From Paenirhizobium daejeonense (GTDB lineage Bacteria; Pseudomonadota; Alphaproteobacteria; Rhizobiales; Rhizobiaceae), in NCBI RefSeq assembly GCF_014280875.1, contig NZ_JACLAL010000004.1:310001-374000 (forward strand): a stretch of 64,000 nt of DNA, in the 5' to 3' direction. Positions within the stretch are counted from its first letter, which is position 1, and each line of letters opens with the position of its first letter. The translations under genes and the position numbers were made by a program. The notes under the pieces were generated by a model that made no database searches, was not told the origin of the DNA, and saw only the letters and a program-made list of their open reading frames with translations. This document shows, in pieces, positions 37,917 to 47,743 of the stretch.

Positions 37917-39413
37917 ATGAGCATAGATACTGACGATAATCTTTCCGAACGACTTGCTTTCCTCGAACTCGACCAGAAAACCTGCAGTACATTGAGCTCG
38001 CTGCGGCCGACACTGGCTGAGATCATCGGCGGCGCGCTCGACAAGTTCTATGCAAAGATTGCCGCAACGCCGAAGCTCAAGCGGTTTTTCAGCGACAAGG
38101 CGCACATGGATGCTGCCAAGAACGCCCAGATTGGCCATTGGGAAAAGCTGTCCAGCGGCAAGTTCACCGCCGACTACGTCAAGGGCGTAACCGCGGTCGG
38201 CAATGCGCATGCCCGGATCGGTCTGGAGCCTCGCTGGTATATCGGCGGCTACTCCATGTTGATGACCGAGCTGGTTTCGGGCGTGCTGAAGAAGCATTGG
38301 CCCTTTCCGTTCGGCAAGCGTCACGCCGATGCCCTGAGCGAGAAGCTCGGCGCGCTCATCAAGGCCTCCATGCTGGACATGGACTATTCCATCTCGGTTT
38401 ATCTCGATGCTCTGGAGGAGAAGCGTCACAAGCTGGAGCAGGATCGGGAACGTTTCGAGGCCGACCAGCGCCTTGCCATGGATCACCTCCGCAAGGGGCT
38501 TGAAGCGCTGGCGCGTGGCGATTTCGAGACCAAGATGTCGACCGATTTGCCGGAAAACTTCAAGGAAATGGCTGGGCATTACAACGAGACGATCGTGCGC
38601 CTGAGCGCGTCTTTCTCCTCGATCCGGCGGACATCGGAAGAAATTCTCGACGGAACCGAAACCATTGCCAAGGCTTCCGACGAAATATCCGAGCGCACCT
38701 CCAAGCAGGCAGCCGGCATTCAGGAAAGCTCGACGGCCCTGCAGCAGCTTTCGGTGAGCGTCAGCCAGACGGCTGCCAATGCGCAGCGTGCATCGCAGGC
38801 CGTGAACGAAGCCCAGCAGCAGGCCCGTGCCTCCGGCGAGGTCGTGTCCAGTGCTATCTCGGCGATGGCCGAAATCGAGAAATCATCCGCTGAGATTTCG
38901 AAGATCATCGGCGTGATCGATGAGATCGCCTTCCAGACCAACCTCCTTGCGCTGAATGCTGGCGTCGAGGCGGCCCGCGCCGGTGATGCCGGCAAGGGCT
39001 TCGCCGTCGTCGCGCAGGAAGTGCGTCAACTTGCCCAGCGCACCGCCGATGCCGCCAAGGAGATCAAGCGTCTGATTTCCCAGAGCTCGGATCAGGTGAA
39101 CGAAGGCGTCGGGCTTGTGTCCAATACCGGTACTGCTCTCGGGGACATCATCTCCCGCATCGACGCCGTGCACGCCATCGTCTCTGACATCGCCGGCGCG
39201 GCAAAGGATCAGGCAACGGGCCTCAGTGAAGTCAATCAGGCGACACACAGCATCGATCTGCTGACCCACGAGAACAGCGCGATGGTCGAGCAGACCTCGG
39301 CTGAAAGCCAGCGCTTGCGGAACGAGGTGGCCGGTCTGGTTCAGTTACTCGGAGAAATTCGCGTTCACGAGAGTTCGGCAGAACGGAACCTCATCCGCGC
39401 CCGCGCGGCGTAA
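37917..39413 (+). CDS. Globin-coupled soluble chemoreceptor 2
   Basis: The 498-residue paralogue of the preceding receptor shares its layout: globin sensor (residues about 8-165, proximal His98 in [18 protein letters not shown]), HAMP-like linker (ARGDFETKM), and signalling domain with the same tip sequence. It has no membrane segment and no C-terminal xWxxF pentapeptide (ends RARAA). The two globin domains are clearly related but differ at many positions, so the duplication is old or the copies have diverged in ligand range. The next gene, def, starts 90 bases downstream. No che genes are nearby. Confidence 0.9.
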   Translation: MSIDTDDNLSERLAFLELDQKTCSTLSSLRPTLAEIIGGALDKFYAKIAATPKLKRFFSDKAHMDAAKNAQIGHWEKLSSGKFTADYVKGVTAVGNAHARIGLEPRWYIGGYSMLMTELVSGVLKKHWPFPFGKRHADALSEKLGALIKASMLDMDYSISVYLDALEEKRHKLEQDRERFEADQRLAMDHLRKGLEALARGDFETKMSTDLPENFKEMAGHYNETIVRLSASFSSIRRTSEEILDGTETIAKASDEISERTSKQAAGIQESSTALQQLSVSVSQTAANAQRASQAVNEAQQQARASGEVVSSAISAMAEIEKSSAEISKIIGVIDEIAFQTNLLALNAGVEAARAGDAGKGFAVVAQEVRQLAQRTADAAKEIKRLISQSSDQVNEGVGLVSNTGTALGDIISRIDAVHAIVSDIAGAAKDQATGLSEVNQATHSIDLLTHENSAMVEQTSAESQRLRNEVAGLVQLLGEIRVHESSAERNLIRARAA

Positions 39414-39502
39414 TGGCGCAAGCCATCCCTGATGCACTCCAAACGCGGGCATGTCCCGCGTTTTTCGATTCCATACGGGAAAAAGATCGGCTATGGGAGG
39501 CC

Positions 39503-40018
39503 ATGACCATCAAGCCTCTCATTATCCTTCCCGATCCCCTCTTGCGCCAGGTTTCCGCGTCTGTGGAGCGCATTGATGACGATGTGCGTCGACTTGCCGA
39601 TGATATGCTGGAGACCATGTATGATGCGCCGGGCATCGGGCTCGCCGCGATCCAGGTCGGCGTCGCGCGTCGCATGCTGGTTATCGACGTCAGTCGGGAA
39701 GGGGAGGAGAAGACGCCGCTCGTCTTCATCAATCCCGAGATCATCAAGAGCTCGGACGAGCGCTCCACATATGAAGAGGGCTGCCTGTCGATCCCGGACT
39801 ATTACGCCGAGGTCGAACGCCCTGCCATCGTCACCGTCAAATCGCTTGATCGGGACGGCAAGGAGCAGATAACCGAAGCCGACGGCCTGCTGGCAACCTG
39901 TCTGCAGCATGAGATAGACCATCTGAACGGCGTGCTGTTCATTGATCACATTTCCAGGCTGAAGCGCGACATGGTGATCAAGAAATTCACCAAGGTAGCC
40001 AAGCAGAAGGCGCTCTGA
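39503..40018 (+). CDS. def: Peptide deformylase
   Basis: Def removes the formyl group from nascent proteins. The 171-residue enzyme has the three family motifs: GIGLAAIQ (about residue 45), EGCLSIP (about 90) and QHEIDHLNG (about 133), which hold the metal-binding Cys and two His and the catalytic Glu. The ATG at 39503 has GGGAGG immediately upstream; an in-frame start at 39413 inside the receptor gene is rejected. It is followed by fmt and truA, giving the def-fmt-truA unit. Confidence 0.96.
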   Translation: MTIKPLIILPDPLLRQVSASVERIDDDVRRLADDMLETMYDAPGIGLAAIQVGVARRMLVIDVSREGEEKTPLVFINPEIIKSSDERSTYEEGCLSIPDYYAEVERPAIVTVKSLDRDGKEQITEADGLLATCLQHEIDHLNGVLFIDHISRLKRDMVIKKFTKVAKQKAL

Positions 40019-40084
40019 GCCTTCTCATGGTTCGTTGACCGCCTCATCCGGCGGATATGCGTGATCGACGGAGGCTGAGAGGCA

Positions 40085-41020
40085 ATGGCACTGCGCATCA
40101 TTTTCATGGGAACTCCGGAGTTCTCGGTCGCCACGCTTGAGGCTCTGGCTGCCGCGGGCCACGATATCGTTGCGGTCTACACCCAGCCGCCGCGGCCTGC
40201 CGGCCGCCGCGGTCTCGATCTGCAGAAGTCCCCCGTTCATCTCGCTGCCGAAAAGCTTGGGCTACCTGTCCGCCATCCCCTGAACTTTCGCGCCGAGGAA
40301 GACCGCGAGGAATTTCGCGCGCTCGGTGCCGATGTCGCTGTGGTCGTCGCCTACGGGCTGTTGTTGCCGGAAGCGATCCTAACCGGCACTCGTCTTGGGG
40401 CGTACAACGGCCATGCCTCGCTGCTGCCGCGCTGGCGGGGTGCCGCTCCCATCCAGCGCGCCATCATGGCTGGCGATGTCGAGACCGGCATGATGGTGAT
40501 GAAGATGGACAAGGGGCTCGACACCGGCCCCGTGGCGTTAACGTGTAAGGTGACAATCGATCCCGACATGACATTCGGCGAACTGCATGATCGCCTCCGG
40601 GACGCGGGCGCCGACGCCATGGTCGAGGCAATCGCGAAACTGGAAGCTGGTGACCTCGCGACCGTCCCGCAGGCGGAAGAGGGTGTGCTCTATGCAGCAA
40701 AGATCGACAAGGCGGAAACTCGCATCGATTTCCGTAAGCCTGCGGAAGACGTTCATAACCACATCCGTGGTCTCGCTCCTTTCCCGGGTGCGTGGTTGGA
40801 AATCGACCTGAACGGCAAGCCGGAACGGGTCAAGGTTCTGGCTTCGACATTGGCGGAAGGCGCGGGGGCACCGGGCACGGTGCTCGACGAAACGCTGACG
40901 ATTGCCTGTGCTTGCGGCGCCATCAGGCTGACGCGATTACAGAAGGCCGGCGGCAAGCCGCTCGATGCCGCCGACTTCCTGCGGGGAACGCCGGTTGCGG
41001 CAGGCACGGTGCTTTCCTGA
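40085..41020 (+). CDS. fmt: Methionyl-tRNA formyltransferase
   Basis: Fmt formylates initiator Met-tRNA using 10-formyltetrahydrofolate, the step reversed on proteins by Def. The 311-residue protein shows [12 protein letters not shown] at the start, the folate-site motif [18 protein letters not shown] near residue 107 (Asn and His catalytic), and a C-terminal OB-like domain. GAGG lies just before the ATG. It is 66 bases after def and its stop overlaps the truA start by 1 base (TGATG). Confidence 0.96.
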   Translation: MALRIIFMGTPEFSVATLEALAAAGHDIVAVYTQPPRPAGRRGLDLQKSPVHLAAEKLGLPVRHPLNFRAEEDREEFRALGADVAVVVAYGLLLPEAILTGTRLGAYNGHASLLPRWRGAAPIQRAIMAGDVETGMMVMKMDKGLDTGPVALTCKVTIDPDMTFGELHDRLRDAGADAMVEAIAKLEAGDLATVPQAEEGVLYAAKIDKAETRIDFRKPAEDVHNHIRGLAPFPGAWLEIDLNGKPERVKVLASTLAEGAGAPGTVLDETLTIACACGAIRLTRLQKAGGKPLDAADFLRGTPVAAGTVLS

Positions 41021-41775
41021 TGTCTCGCTTCCGCATGACCGTCGAATATGATGGCACGCCTTATGTTGGCTGGCAGAGGCAGGAAAACGGGCCGTCGGTT
41101 CAGGGGGCGCTGGAGGCGGCCGTCCTGTCGCTGACGGGAGAAACAGTGTCCATTCGCGGTGCCGGCAGAACCGATTCCGGCGTTCATGCGCTCGGTCAGG
41201 TCGTCCATGTCGATCTCGCGCGCGCCTGGGTGCCTCACAAGCTCCGCAACGCGTTGAATGCCCATCTGGCCATGGCGGGAGAGCGTGTCGCCGTTCTCGA
41301 CGTCGCCGGCGTCGACGATGCCTTTGACGCGCGTTTTTCCGCGATCCGCCGCCATTATCTTTACCGCATCATCAGCCGTCCGGCGCGTCTGGCGGTGGAG
41401 GCGGAGCGAGCTTGGTGGGTGCCGAAGCCACTCAACCATGAAGCGATGCATGCCGCCGCCCAGACGCTGGTCGGTCATCACGACTTCACGACCTTCCGCT
41501 CGGCGCATTGCCAGGCAACGAGCCCGGTTCGCACACTCGACCGGCTGGATGTGACAAGAACGGGCGAGCTGATCGAGATCCGGGCTTCGGCCCAGAGCTT
41601 CTTGCACAATCAGATCCGCTCCTTTGCGGGCACGCTCAAGCTTGCCGGCGAGGGCAAGATGGCTCCGGCGGATGTGCGCGCTGCACTCGACGCCCGCGAC
41701 CGCGCGGCCTGCGGGCCAGTTGCACCGCCGGAAGGCTTGTTTTTCATGAAGGTGGATTACCCTGGCGACGAATGA
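41020..41775 (+). CDS. truA: tRNA pseudouridine synthase A
   Basis: TruA converts U38-U40 of the anticodon stem to pseudouridine. The 251-residue enzyme has the N-terminal [13 protein letters not shown], the catalytic Asp in [16 protein letters not shown] near residue 52, and the C-terminal [13 protein letters not shown]. The ATG at 41020 overlaps the fmt stop, so translation is coupled. It converges on a membrane-protein gene, with 24 bases between stops. Confidence 0.96.
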   Translation: MSRFRMTVEYDGTPYVGWQRQENGPSVQGALEAAVLSLTGETVSIRGAGRTDSGVHALGQVVHVDLARAWVPHKLRNALNAHLAMAGERVAVLDVAGVDDAFDARFSAIRRHYLYRIISRPARLAVEAERAWWVPKPLNHEAMHAAAQTLVGHHDFTTFRSAHCQATSPVRTLDRLDVTRTGELIEIRASAQSFLHNQIRSFAGTLKLAGEGKMAPADVRAALDARDRAACGPVAPPEGLFFMKVDYPGDE

Positions 41776-41799
41776 GTGTCCGCTCAGGGATCCCGGTCA

Positions 41800-42396
41800 T
41801 CAGCCGGGGTAGACTCCGAGATAGCGTTCCAGAAACTCCGACAGGATCATCGAAGGCACGAGCAACACCATTGTCACAGTGGCGATCGTCAGCACATGGT
41901 TGCCTAAGACCATCCGGAAGATACGGAAAAGGCTTACGATGAAGGCGAGCATTAGGCCGAGCCAGGCAAAGGCCACAAGCGTGTCGACTGCGGGAACCAG
42001 CATCATTAACAGGACCAGGGCGGCATAGGCATAGGAAACCGGCACTGCCATCCAGTTGGAGATCGCCACGACTGCGGCGAATTTCGAGCCGATCCCCACC
42101 ATCCAGCAGAGGAGGCCGACGAGAACCAGCGGCACGACCCAGTTGGCGAATTCCACCAGCGTCAGGCGGAAGAAGAAGATGGTATCCACATCGGCGCCGG
42201 ACGGCAGGGTTTCGAGGAAGGCCTTCCGCCACCAGAGGAACGAAATGACGATGGTGGGCAGGGCCCAGACGGCGGCCCAGAAGGACCGCAGCGCGCCGCG
42301 GTCGGAAAGATCGAGAAAAGAGAAGCCGCGTGGATCCTGTTTGAACAGGAGCCATAGTCCGGTCAGGTAGGTCTCGACCTCCTTAAGCGGCGGCAT
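41800..42396 (-). CDS. Conserved membrane protein of unknown function
   Basis: I do not recognise a family with a known function. The 198-residue product has about five hydrophobic segments (roughly residues 42-57, 83-100, 105-125, 130-165 and 172-188 in the chosen frame) with a short acidic/basic N-terminus (PPLKEVETYLTGLWLLFKQD). The layout resembles Yip1-like or related small integral membrane proteins, without certainty. It overlaps the end of dapE by about 14 bases on the same strand, so it is probably the last gene of the dapD-DUF805-dapE unit. The start could be the TTG at 42402; no good Shine-Dalgarno is seen. Confidence 0.7.
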   Translation of the reverse strand: MPPLKEVETYLTGLWLLFKQDPRGFSFLDLSDRGALRSFWAAVWALPTIVISFLWWRKAFLETLPSGADVDTIFFFRLTLVEFANWVVPLVLVGLLCWMVGIGSKFAAVVAISNWMAVPVSYAYAALVLLMMLVPAVDTLVAFAWLGLMLAFIVSLFRIFRMVLGNHVLTIATVTMVLLVPSMILSEFLERYLGVYPG

Positions 42397-43576
42397 TCGC
42401 AAACCATTGTTCGATGAAAGTGCGATAGATGCGGGTCAATGTTTCGAGATCCTCTACCGCAACGCGTTCATCGACCATGTGCATGGTCTGCCCGACGAGT
42501 CCGAACTCCACCACCGGGCAATAGTCCTTGATGAAACGCGCATCCGAGGTTCCGCCTGTCGTTGAAAGCTGCGGCGAAGCGCCGACGACCTTCTCGATTG
42601 CATCGGAAAGTGACGCAATCAGGGCGTTATTGCGTGTCAGGAAAACGTGGCTCGGTCTTTCCGACCAGACGATGTCATAACCGATCGGTTCGCGGCCCGG
42701 ACGCAGTGTCGTATCGGCAGCGGCGGCATCGAGGCGACGGAGGATTTCCGCCTGCAGGCTCTCCGCCGACCAGGTGTCGTTGAACCGGATGTTGAACTTG
42801 AAGACGGCGCTGGCCGGGATGACATTGGTTGCGGCATTGCCGACATCGATAGAGGTGACCTCAAGGTTCGACGGCTGGAAATTGTCCGTGCCATGGTCGA
42901 AGGGTGGGTTCATCAGGGATTCGGCGAGCCTGATCGCCCCGCGCACCGGATTGTCCGTCAGGTGCGGATAGGCGGCATGGCCCTGCACGCCATGCACGGT
43001 CACCGTGCCGGAGATCGAACCGCGGCGGCCGATCTTGATCATGTCGCCGAGCTGGTCGGGATTGGTCGGCTCGCCCACGAGGCAGGCATCCCATTTTTCG
43101 CCGCGGGAAGCGGCCCAGTCGAGCAGCTTGGTCGTGCCGTTGATCGCGGGACCTTCCTCGTCACCGGTGATCAGCAGGGAAACGGAGCCTTTGGGAGCGC
43201 CCTTCTCTTCGACCAGCCGGGCAAGGGCTGCGATGAAGCAGGCGATGCCGCCCTTCATGTCGACCGCGCCGCGGCCGTAGAGCATGCCGTCGGAAATCTC
43301 CGCGGCAAATGGCGGATGGCTCCAGGCCGCTTCGTTGCCGACCGGCACGACATCGGTATGCCCGGCAAACATCAGATGCGGTCCGTCCGTTCCGAGACGC
43401 GCGTAGAGGTTCTCGATATCGGGCGTGCCTTCGTCACGCGCCATGACGCGCGAGACTTCGAAGCCGAGAGGCTCGAGCAGCTGTTGCAGTGTTGTCAGCG
43501 CGCCGCCTTCAGCGGGTGTGATGGAAGGGCAGCGGATAAGAGCCTGGAGAACGTCGACGGGATTGGTAGCGATCAT
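42383..43576 (-). CDS. dapE: Succinyl-diaminopimelate desuccinylase
   Basis: DapE removes succinate from N-succinyl-LL-diaminopimelate in lysine and peptidoglycan precursor synthesis. The 397-residue M20-family metallohydrolase has FAGHTDVVP (His ligand), GRGAVDMKGG (bridging Asp), TGDEEGPA (catalytic Glu and ligand), and the C-terminal VGQTMHMVDE His. DapD, the succinyltransferase of the same branch, is encoded 500 bases upstream on the same strand. The ATG at 43576 matches homologue N-termini; a GTG at 43588 would add 4 residues. No strong Shine-Dalgarno is seen. Confidence 0.95.
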   Translation of the reverse strand: MIATNPVDVLQALIRCPSITPAEGGALTTLQQLLEPLGFEVSRVMARDEGTPDIENLYARLGTDGPHLMFAGHTDVVPVGNEAAWSHPPFAAEISDGMLYGRGAVDMKGGIACFIAALARLVEEKGAPKGSVSLLITGDEEGPAINGTTKLLDWAASRGEKWDACLVGEPTNPDQLGDMIKIGRRGSISGTVTVHGVQGHAAYPHLTDNPVRGAIRLAESLMNPPFDHGTDNFQPSNLEVTSIDVGNAATNVIPASAVFKFNIRFNDTWSAESLQAEILRRLDAAAADTTLRPGREPIGYDIVWSERPSHVFLTRNNALIASLSDAIEKVVGASPQLSTTGGTSDARFIKDYCPVVEFGLVGQTMHMVDERVAVEDLETLTRIYRTFIEQWFANAAA

Positions 43577-43685
43577 GACATACTGCACTGGATGGAGCCC
43601 GGACCACGAACGGGTGATCCGGCCTGAAAAGGGATCGGGCAGATTTATCTGATCGGCTGCGTCGTGTCACCATTCAAGGCGGGCA

Positions 43686-44069
43686 TCACGACCTGGGCCA
43701 GTCGGTCGCGCCTCCATAGGCATTGGCATTGCGGGATGATGGCCACATGCAGAGCACGAAGAGGACCAGCATCGATACGGCGGGGATGAAGATCGTCAGC
43801 GCGATCAGCCCCGGCATACCCATGTCGTGCAGTCGCTTGATGCTCATCATCACGGCCGACACGATGGAAAGTGCCATGCTGGCGACGAACGCCAGCTGGT
43901 AAAGCGGAAAGAGATCGTCATCCTCCGGGACGAGCGTCAGCTTGGCCAGAGCAAAGGAATTCATCATCAGCCAGAACAGCCAGCCGAGAATGAAGGTCTG
44001 ACGGCCCGCCCGGCCGGACGGGCTGAAGAACAGCCACGAAACAGTCGGCCGACGGGCCGGAGCCAGCAT
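43686..44069 (-). CDS. DUF805 family membrane protein
   Basis: The 127-residue inner-membrane protein carries the DUF805 pattern: FFSPSGRAGRQTFILGWLFW near the start, a central KRLHDMGMPGLIAL, and three or four hydrophobic segments ending before NAYGGATDWPRS. Function is unknown. It lies between dapD (5-base gap) and dapE (109-base gap) on the same strand, as in other rhizobia, so it is probably co-transcribed with lysine genes without an obvious metabolic link. Confidence 0.85.
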   Translation of the reverse strand: MLAPARRPTVSWLFFSPSGRAGRQTFILGWLFWLMMNSFALAKLTLVPEDDDLFPLYQLAFVASMALSIVSAVMMSIKRLHDMGMPGLIALTIFIPAVSMLVLFVLCMWPSSRNANAYGGATDWPRS

Positions 44070-44074
44070 GGGGA

Positions 44075-44929
44075 TCAGTCCCTGAGCAGCTCGTTGATGC
44101 CGGTCTTGGAGCGGGTCTTTTCATCGACGCGCTTGACGATGACGGCGCAGTAGAGGCTCGGACCCGGTTCGCCGTTCGGGAACGGCTTGCCCGGCAGGGT
44201 GCCTGCAACGACGACGGAATAGGGCGGAACTTCGCCATAGGTGATCTCGCCGGTGGCGCGGTCGACGATCTTGGTCGACTTGCCGATGAAGACGCCCATG
44301 CCGAGCACCGAACCTTCGCGGACGATGCAGCCCTCGACGACCTCGGAGCGCGCACCGATGAAGCAGTTGTCCTCGATGATCGTCGGGCCGGCCTGCAGCG
44401 GCTCCAGAACGCCGCCGATGCCGACGCCGCCGGACAGGTGGACATTCTTGCCGATCTGCGCGCAGGAGCCGACGGTTGCCCAGGTATCGACCATCGTGCC
44501 TTCATCGACATAGGCGCCGAGGTTGACGAAGGAGGGCATCAGTACGACGTTCTTCGCGACATAGGCGGAGCGACGTACCACGGCGTTCGGAACGGCGCGG
44601 AAACCGGCCGAGCGGAATTGTTCCTGACCCCAGCCTTCGAACTTGGAAGGAACCTTGTCCCACCAGGTGGAGGCGCCCGGACCACCCTTAACGACTTCCA
44701 TGTCGTTCAGGCGGAACGACAGGAGGACGGCCTTCTTCAGCCACTGGTGAACGGTCCAAGCGCCGTCTGCGCCACGGGTGGCCGCGCGCGCCTTGCCGCT
44801 GTCGAGCAGCTCCAGCGAGGCTTCCACTGCGTCGCGGACTTCGCCTTTGGTCGCCGTCGTGACCGTATCGCGATTGTCGAAGGCGGCTTCGATGACCTTT
44901 TCGAGGGCGCTGATATCCGTGGCGTTCAT
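44075..44929 (-). CDS. dapD: Tetrahydrodipicolinate N-succinyltransferase
   Basis: DapD transfers succinyl from succinyl-CoA to tetrahydrodipicolinate in the succinylase branch of lysine/diaminopimelate synthesis. The 284-residue trimeric enzyme has an alpha-helical N-terminus, then a left-handed beta-helix with hexapeptide repeats (about residues 105-235: [35 protein letters not shown]). AAGGAAATCAA precedes the ATG. It starts the dapD-DUF805-dapE unit and is divergent from the LOG-family gene (151-base gap holding both promoters). Confidence 0.96.
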   Translation of the reverse strand: MNATDISALEKVIEAAFDNRDTVTTATKGEVRDAVEASLELLDSGKARAATRGADGAWTVHQWLKKAVLLSFRLNDMEVVKGGPGASTWWDKVPSKFEGWGQEQFRSAGFRAVPNAVVRRSAYVAKNVVLMPSFVNLGAYVDEGTMVDTWATVGSCAQIGKNVHLSGGVGIGGVLEPLQAGPTIIEDNCFIGARSEVVEGCIVREGSVLGMGVFIGKSTKIVDRATGEITYGEVPPYSVVVAGTLPGKPFPNGEPGPSLYCAVIVKRVDEKTRSKTGINELLRD

Positions 44930-45080
44930 TTGATTTCCTTAAATTTCGTTGTCTATCGTGGAAACGGACGATATCCGAATTCTCTAATCGGGAACCGGGA
45001 CTGATCTAGCGTATTCGACCGGGGTTGAAAACAGCCACTGGCGTATTCGAGTCCCGGCAATGCAAAGAAAGGCATGAGGT

Positions 45081-45962
45081 ATGGCAAAGCTGCGCAACGG
45101 ACGGCAACAGCGGGACGGCGAGGTCTGGAAAACGCTGAAGAGCAGCGAGACCGACCGCAGCCGCGTGGCCGGCATCCCGCGCACTCCGCAGTCGGAATCA
45201 CCGTCCTACCGGCTGGCCTATCTCGATGACGATTTTCTCTGCCGTGAAGAATTGCGGCCGGTCAGGCTTCAACTCGAACTCCTGAAAACTGAGATGATCC
45301 TGACCGAGCGCGGCATCAAGTCTACGATCGTCATGTTTGGCGGCGCGCGCATTCCCGCGCCCGGCGCCAGTGCCTGGGCCGCCCGTAACGAAACCCAGAA
45401 AGCCAATCTGGAGGCAGCCTCGATCTACTACGAGGAAGCGCGCAAGTTCGCCCGTCTCTGCGGTGAACACGCGGCCCTCCATAATCATCAGGAATATGTG
45501 GTCGTCACCGGCGGCGGACCGGGGGTTATGGAAGCGGGCAATCGCGGTGCGGCCGAAGTCGGGGCGCCGACGATCGGCCTCAACATCGTCCTGCCACACG
45601 AGCAGGCCCCCAACGCCTATGTCACGCCCGAACTGAGCTTCAACTTCCACTATTTCGCCATTCGCAAGATGCATTTCCTGATGCGAGCGAAGGCAATCGC
45701 GATCTTTCCCGGCGGCTTCGGCACGCTGGACGAGTTCTTCGAGGCGGTCACCCTTATCCAGACCAAGCGCATGGAGCCGATCCCGCTCATCCTGTTTGCG
45801 GAGAAGTTCTGGCGCAAGATCGTGAACTTCGAGGCGCTGGCGGAGTTCGGTACGATTGCACCCGAAGACCTGAACCTCCTGCACTTCGTCGAAACGGCCG
45901 ATGAGGCATGGAAGATCATTGCGGAGCGGTACGAGCATACGCACGATGTCGTGGTGAAGTGA
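45081..45962 (+). CDS. LOG-family protein (TIGR00730; cytokinin riboside 5'-monophosphate phosphoribohydrolase-like)
   Basis: The 293-residue protein has a Rossmann-like LOG domain with TGGGPGVMEAGNRGA (near residue 150) and the signature PGGFGTLDEFFE (near residue 212). LOG enzymes release cytokinin bases or other purines from nucleotide monophosphates. This larger subgroup has a longer N-terminus (about 80 extra residues, with YRLAYLDDDFLCREELRPVRLQLELLK), so activity on cytokinin nucleotides cannot be assumed. GAGGT lies next to the ATG. It ends in a terminator shared with the convergent EF-hand gene. Confidence 0.85.
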   Translation: MAKLRNGRQQRDGEVWKTLKSSETDRSRVAGIPRTPQSESPSYRLAYLDDDFLCREELRPVRLQLELLKTEMILTERGIKSTIVMFGGARIPAPGASAWAARNETQKANLEAASIYYEEARKFARLCGEHAALHNHQEYVVVTGGGPGVMEAGNRGAAEVGAPTIGLNIVLPHEQAPNAYVTPELSFNFHYFAIRKMHFLMRAKAIAIFPGGFGTLDEFFEAVTLIQTKRMEPIPLILFAEKFWRKIVNFEALAEFGTIAPEDLNLLHFVETADEAWKIIAERYEHTHDVVVK

Positions 45963-45974
45963 CCTGAAAATGCA

Positions 45975-46004
45975 GAAAGCCGCCAGATGTCTGGCGGCTT
46001 TCCT
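45975..46004. terminator. Bidirectional terminator between LOG-family and EF-hand genes
   Basis: GAAAGCCGCCAGA (45975-45987) pairs with TCTGGCGGCTTTC (45990-46002) around a very short loop (a few inner pairs must open). It lies 12 bases after the LOG-family stop and about 20 bases beyond the EF-hand stop on the other strand. The downstream tracts are only moderately T-rich. Confidence 0.7.
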
Positions 46005-46025
46005 TCCTCATCAAGACATATGGTG

Positions 46026-46817
46026 TCAGGGCAGGATCTTCGGCCCAGCCGGGAAATCGTCGGCCGAGATGAAGCCGTCCTTGTTGGTGTCGAAGCGGTC
46101 GAAAAGCTTGGCGACTGCCGCATCCGCTTCCGCCTTGCTGATCTGTCCGTTCTCGTCGGTATCGATCCGGGCCATCATGCGCCGCACGCCGTGGTGTCCC
46201 ATCGGACCCATGCCCATTTCTTCGCGAGGACCGTCCCGTTCGGGGCGATTGCGGTCGTCATGGCGGCCGAAGCCTGGCTTGTCGTCGCGCCAGTTCTTTC
46301 CATGCCAACCCTTGCCGCCCCAGCCCTTGTCATCCCGTGGGCCGCAATCGCGTGCACCATCCGGCGGGATCATGCTGTCATCATCGGCCATGTCTTCCGG
46401 CGGCGGAGGTGGCGTCGATGCATCGTCCTGGGGTGCGGGGGCCTTGGTCTTGGCGGCATCTTCGGCGGCGGGCGGTTTCGGCATGGATTCCTTCCAGGCT
46501 TCCATCCGGGTCTCGTGATACTTGCGCAGCTCGCCGGGCGTCAGGCTGCCGTCCTTGTCGGCATCTATGGCGGCAAACAGGGTGTCGCCGCCGGCCTTCG
46601 CCTCGTCCTTCGAGATCTTGCCATCCTTGTTGGTGTCGAATTCCTGCAATGCGCGGATGAACATGCCGGCCGGTCCGCGCAGCATCATCGGGCGCGGGCC
46701 GCAGGGGCTGTCCATCGGTCCAGGCCCCTTACCGCCTTGAGCAAGTGCTATGCCTGATGATGCGCTGAAGAGCAGCGCGGTCGCAAGAGCGGCGAGTGTC
46801 GTTTTGCGAGCGTACAT
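46026..46817 (-). CDS. Exported four-EF-hand protein
   Basis: The 263-residue protein has a signal peptide (about residues 1-26, ending SGIALAQ) and four EF-hand calcium loops in two pairs: DTNKDGKISKDE and DADKDGSLTPGE (about 61-100), then DTDENGQISKAE and DTNKDGFISADD (about 215-258). Each has the standard D-x-D/N-x-D/N-G spacing. The 110 residues between pairs are rich in Pro, Asp, Gly, Trp and His (DDKGWGGKGWHGKNW), so they are probably disordered and possibly metal-binding. Location is periplasm or outside. AGGA lies 7 bases before the ATG. Confidence 0.85.
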   Translation of the reverse strand: MYARKTTLAALATALLFSASSGIALAQGGKGPGPMDSPCGPRPMMLRGPAGMFIRALQEFDTNKDGKISKDEAKAGGDTLFAAIDADKDGSLTPGELRKYHETRMEAWKESMPKPPAAEDAAKTKAPAPQDDASTPPPPPEDMADDDSMIPPDGARDCGPRDDKGWGGKGWHGKNWRDDKPGFGRHDDRNRPERDGPREEMGMGPMGHHGVRRMMARIDTDENGQISKAEADAAVAKLFDRFDTNKDGFISADDFPAGPKILP

Positions 46818-46929
46818 GGCTTTTCCTTTCCTCGTTCACGAAGAAAGACTAACCCCGACGGCCCGAAATGCCGACTTAAACCTTGTTAAGGCTGGGTGAA
46901 ACTTCGGTAATGTTGGGGCTCGCCCGTTG

Positions 46930-47640
46930 TCAGCTGACCAGTCGTTCAAGAAAACCGGTGAGATCGTCGGTGACGAAATCGATGTTATCGGGCTCCGTAT
47001 TCTCGGCCCGCTCCCAGCTTTCCAGAACGATCGTTTCCAGATTGCGTGGCACAAGCAGAACCGTCTTCATGCCAAGCGCCTTGGGCACCATCAGGTTGCG
47101 CGGCAGGTCCTCGAACATAGCGGCCTTCTTCGTGTCCACCCTGTTGAGGCTCATGAACTTGTCATAGGTGATGCCGGCAGGTTTCGGCTGGTATTCGGCG
47201 GCGACGATGTCGAAGATGTCGTCGAAATTGTCGAGGATGCCGAGCGCGCGCGCCGCGGCCTCGGCATGAGCGACAGTACCGTTGGTGAAGATAAACTTCC
47301 GGCCGGGAAGCGCCTTGATCGCCTCGCCCAGCGCCTCATCCGGCAAAAGCGCGGAATAGTCGATGGCATGCGCCCGGGCCAGGAAATCGTTGGGATCGAC
47401 CCCGTGATGCGTCATCAGGCCGGCAAGGGTCGTGCCGTGGTCGTGATAGTATTTTTTCTGCAGGATCTTCGCTTCCGCAGGGTCCATCTGCAAAAGTTCT
47501 GACACATAGGCCGTCATGTTGCGATCGATCTGCGCGAAAAGGTCGATGTGATGCGGGTAGAGTGTGTTGTCCAGATCGAAGACCCAGTCACGGACATGGG
47601 CGAAATCTGCGGCAGAAGGGGCGGAAGCTGTCTTGTTCAT
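46930..47640 (-). CDS. Pyrimidine 5'-nucleotidase (HAD superfamily)
   Basis: The 236-residue haloacid dehalogenase-like phosphatase has motif I DWVFDLDNTLYP (nucleophile Asp in DLDNTLY), motif II FIFTNGT, and motif III region KPAGITYDKF with MFEDLPRN. It matches the SDT1/pyrimidine 5'-nucleotidase subfamily, which hydrolyses UMP, CMP and sometimes pyridoxal phosphate. The ATG at 47640 has AAGAG 6 bases upstream; in-frame starts up to 47769 would add 43 residues without support and are rejected. Confidence 0.88.
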   Translation of the reverse strand: MNKTASAPSAADFAHVRDWVFDLDNTLYPHHIDLFAQIDRNMTAYVSELLQMDPAEAKILQKKYYHDHGTTLAGLMTHHGVDPNDFLARAHAIDYSALLPDEALGEAIKALPGRKFIFTNGTVAHAEAAARALGILDNFDDIFDIVAAEYQPKPAGITYDKFMSLNRVDTKKAAMFEDLPRNLMVPKALGMKTVLLVPRNLETIVLESWERAENTEPDNIDFVTDDLTGFLERLVS

Positions 47641-47743
47641 GACGCTCTTATGGCACGCCTTGCTATGAGAAGAAAATGCGAAACTCCGCTTTTCGCCGGA
47701 AGTGGCCTTGGCGAGGATATTTGCGCCATGATACCGGCAAAAA

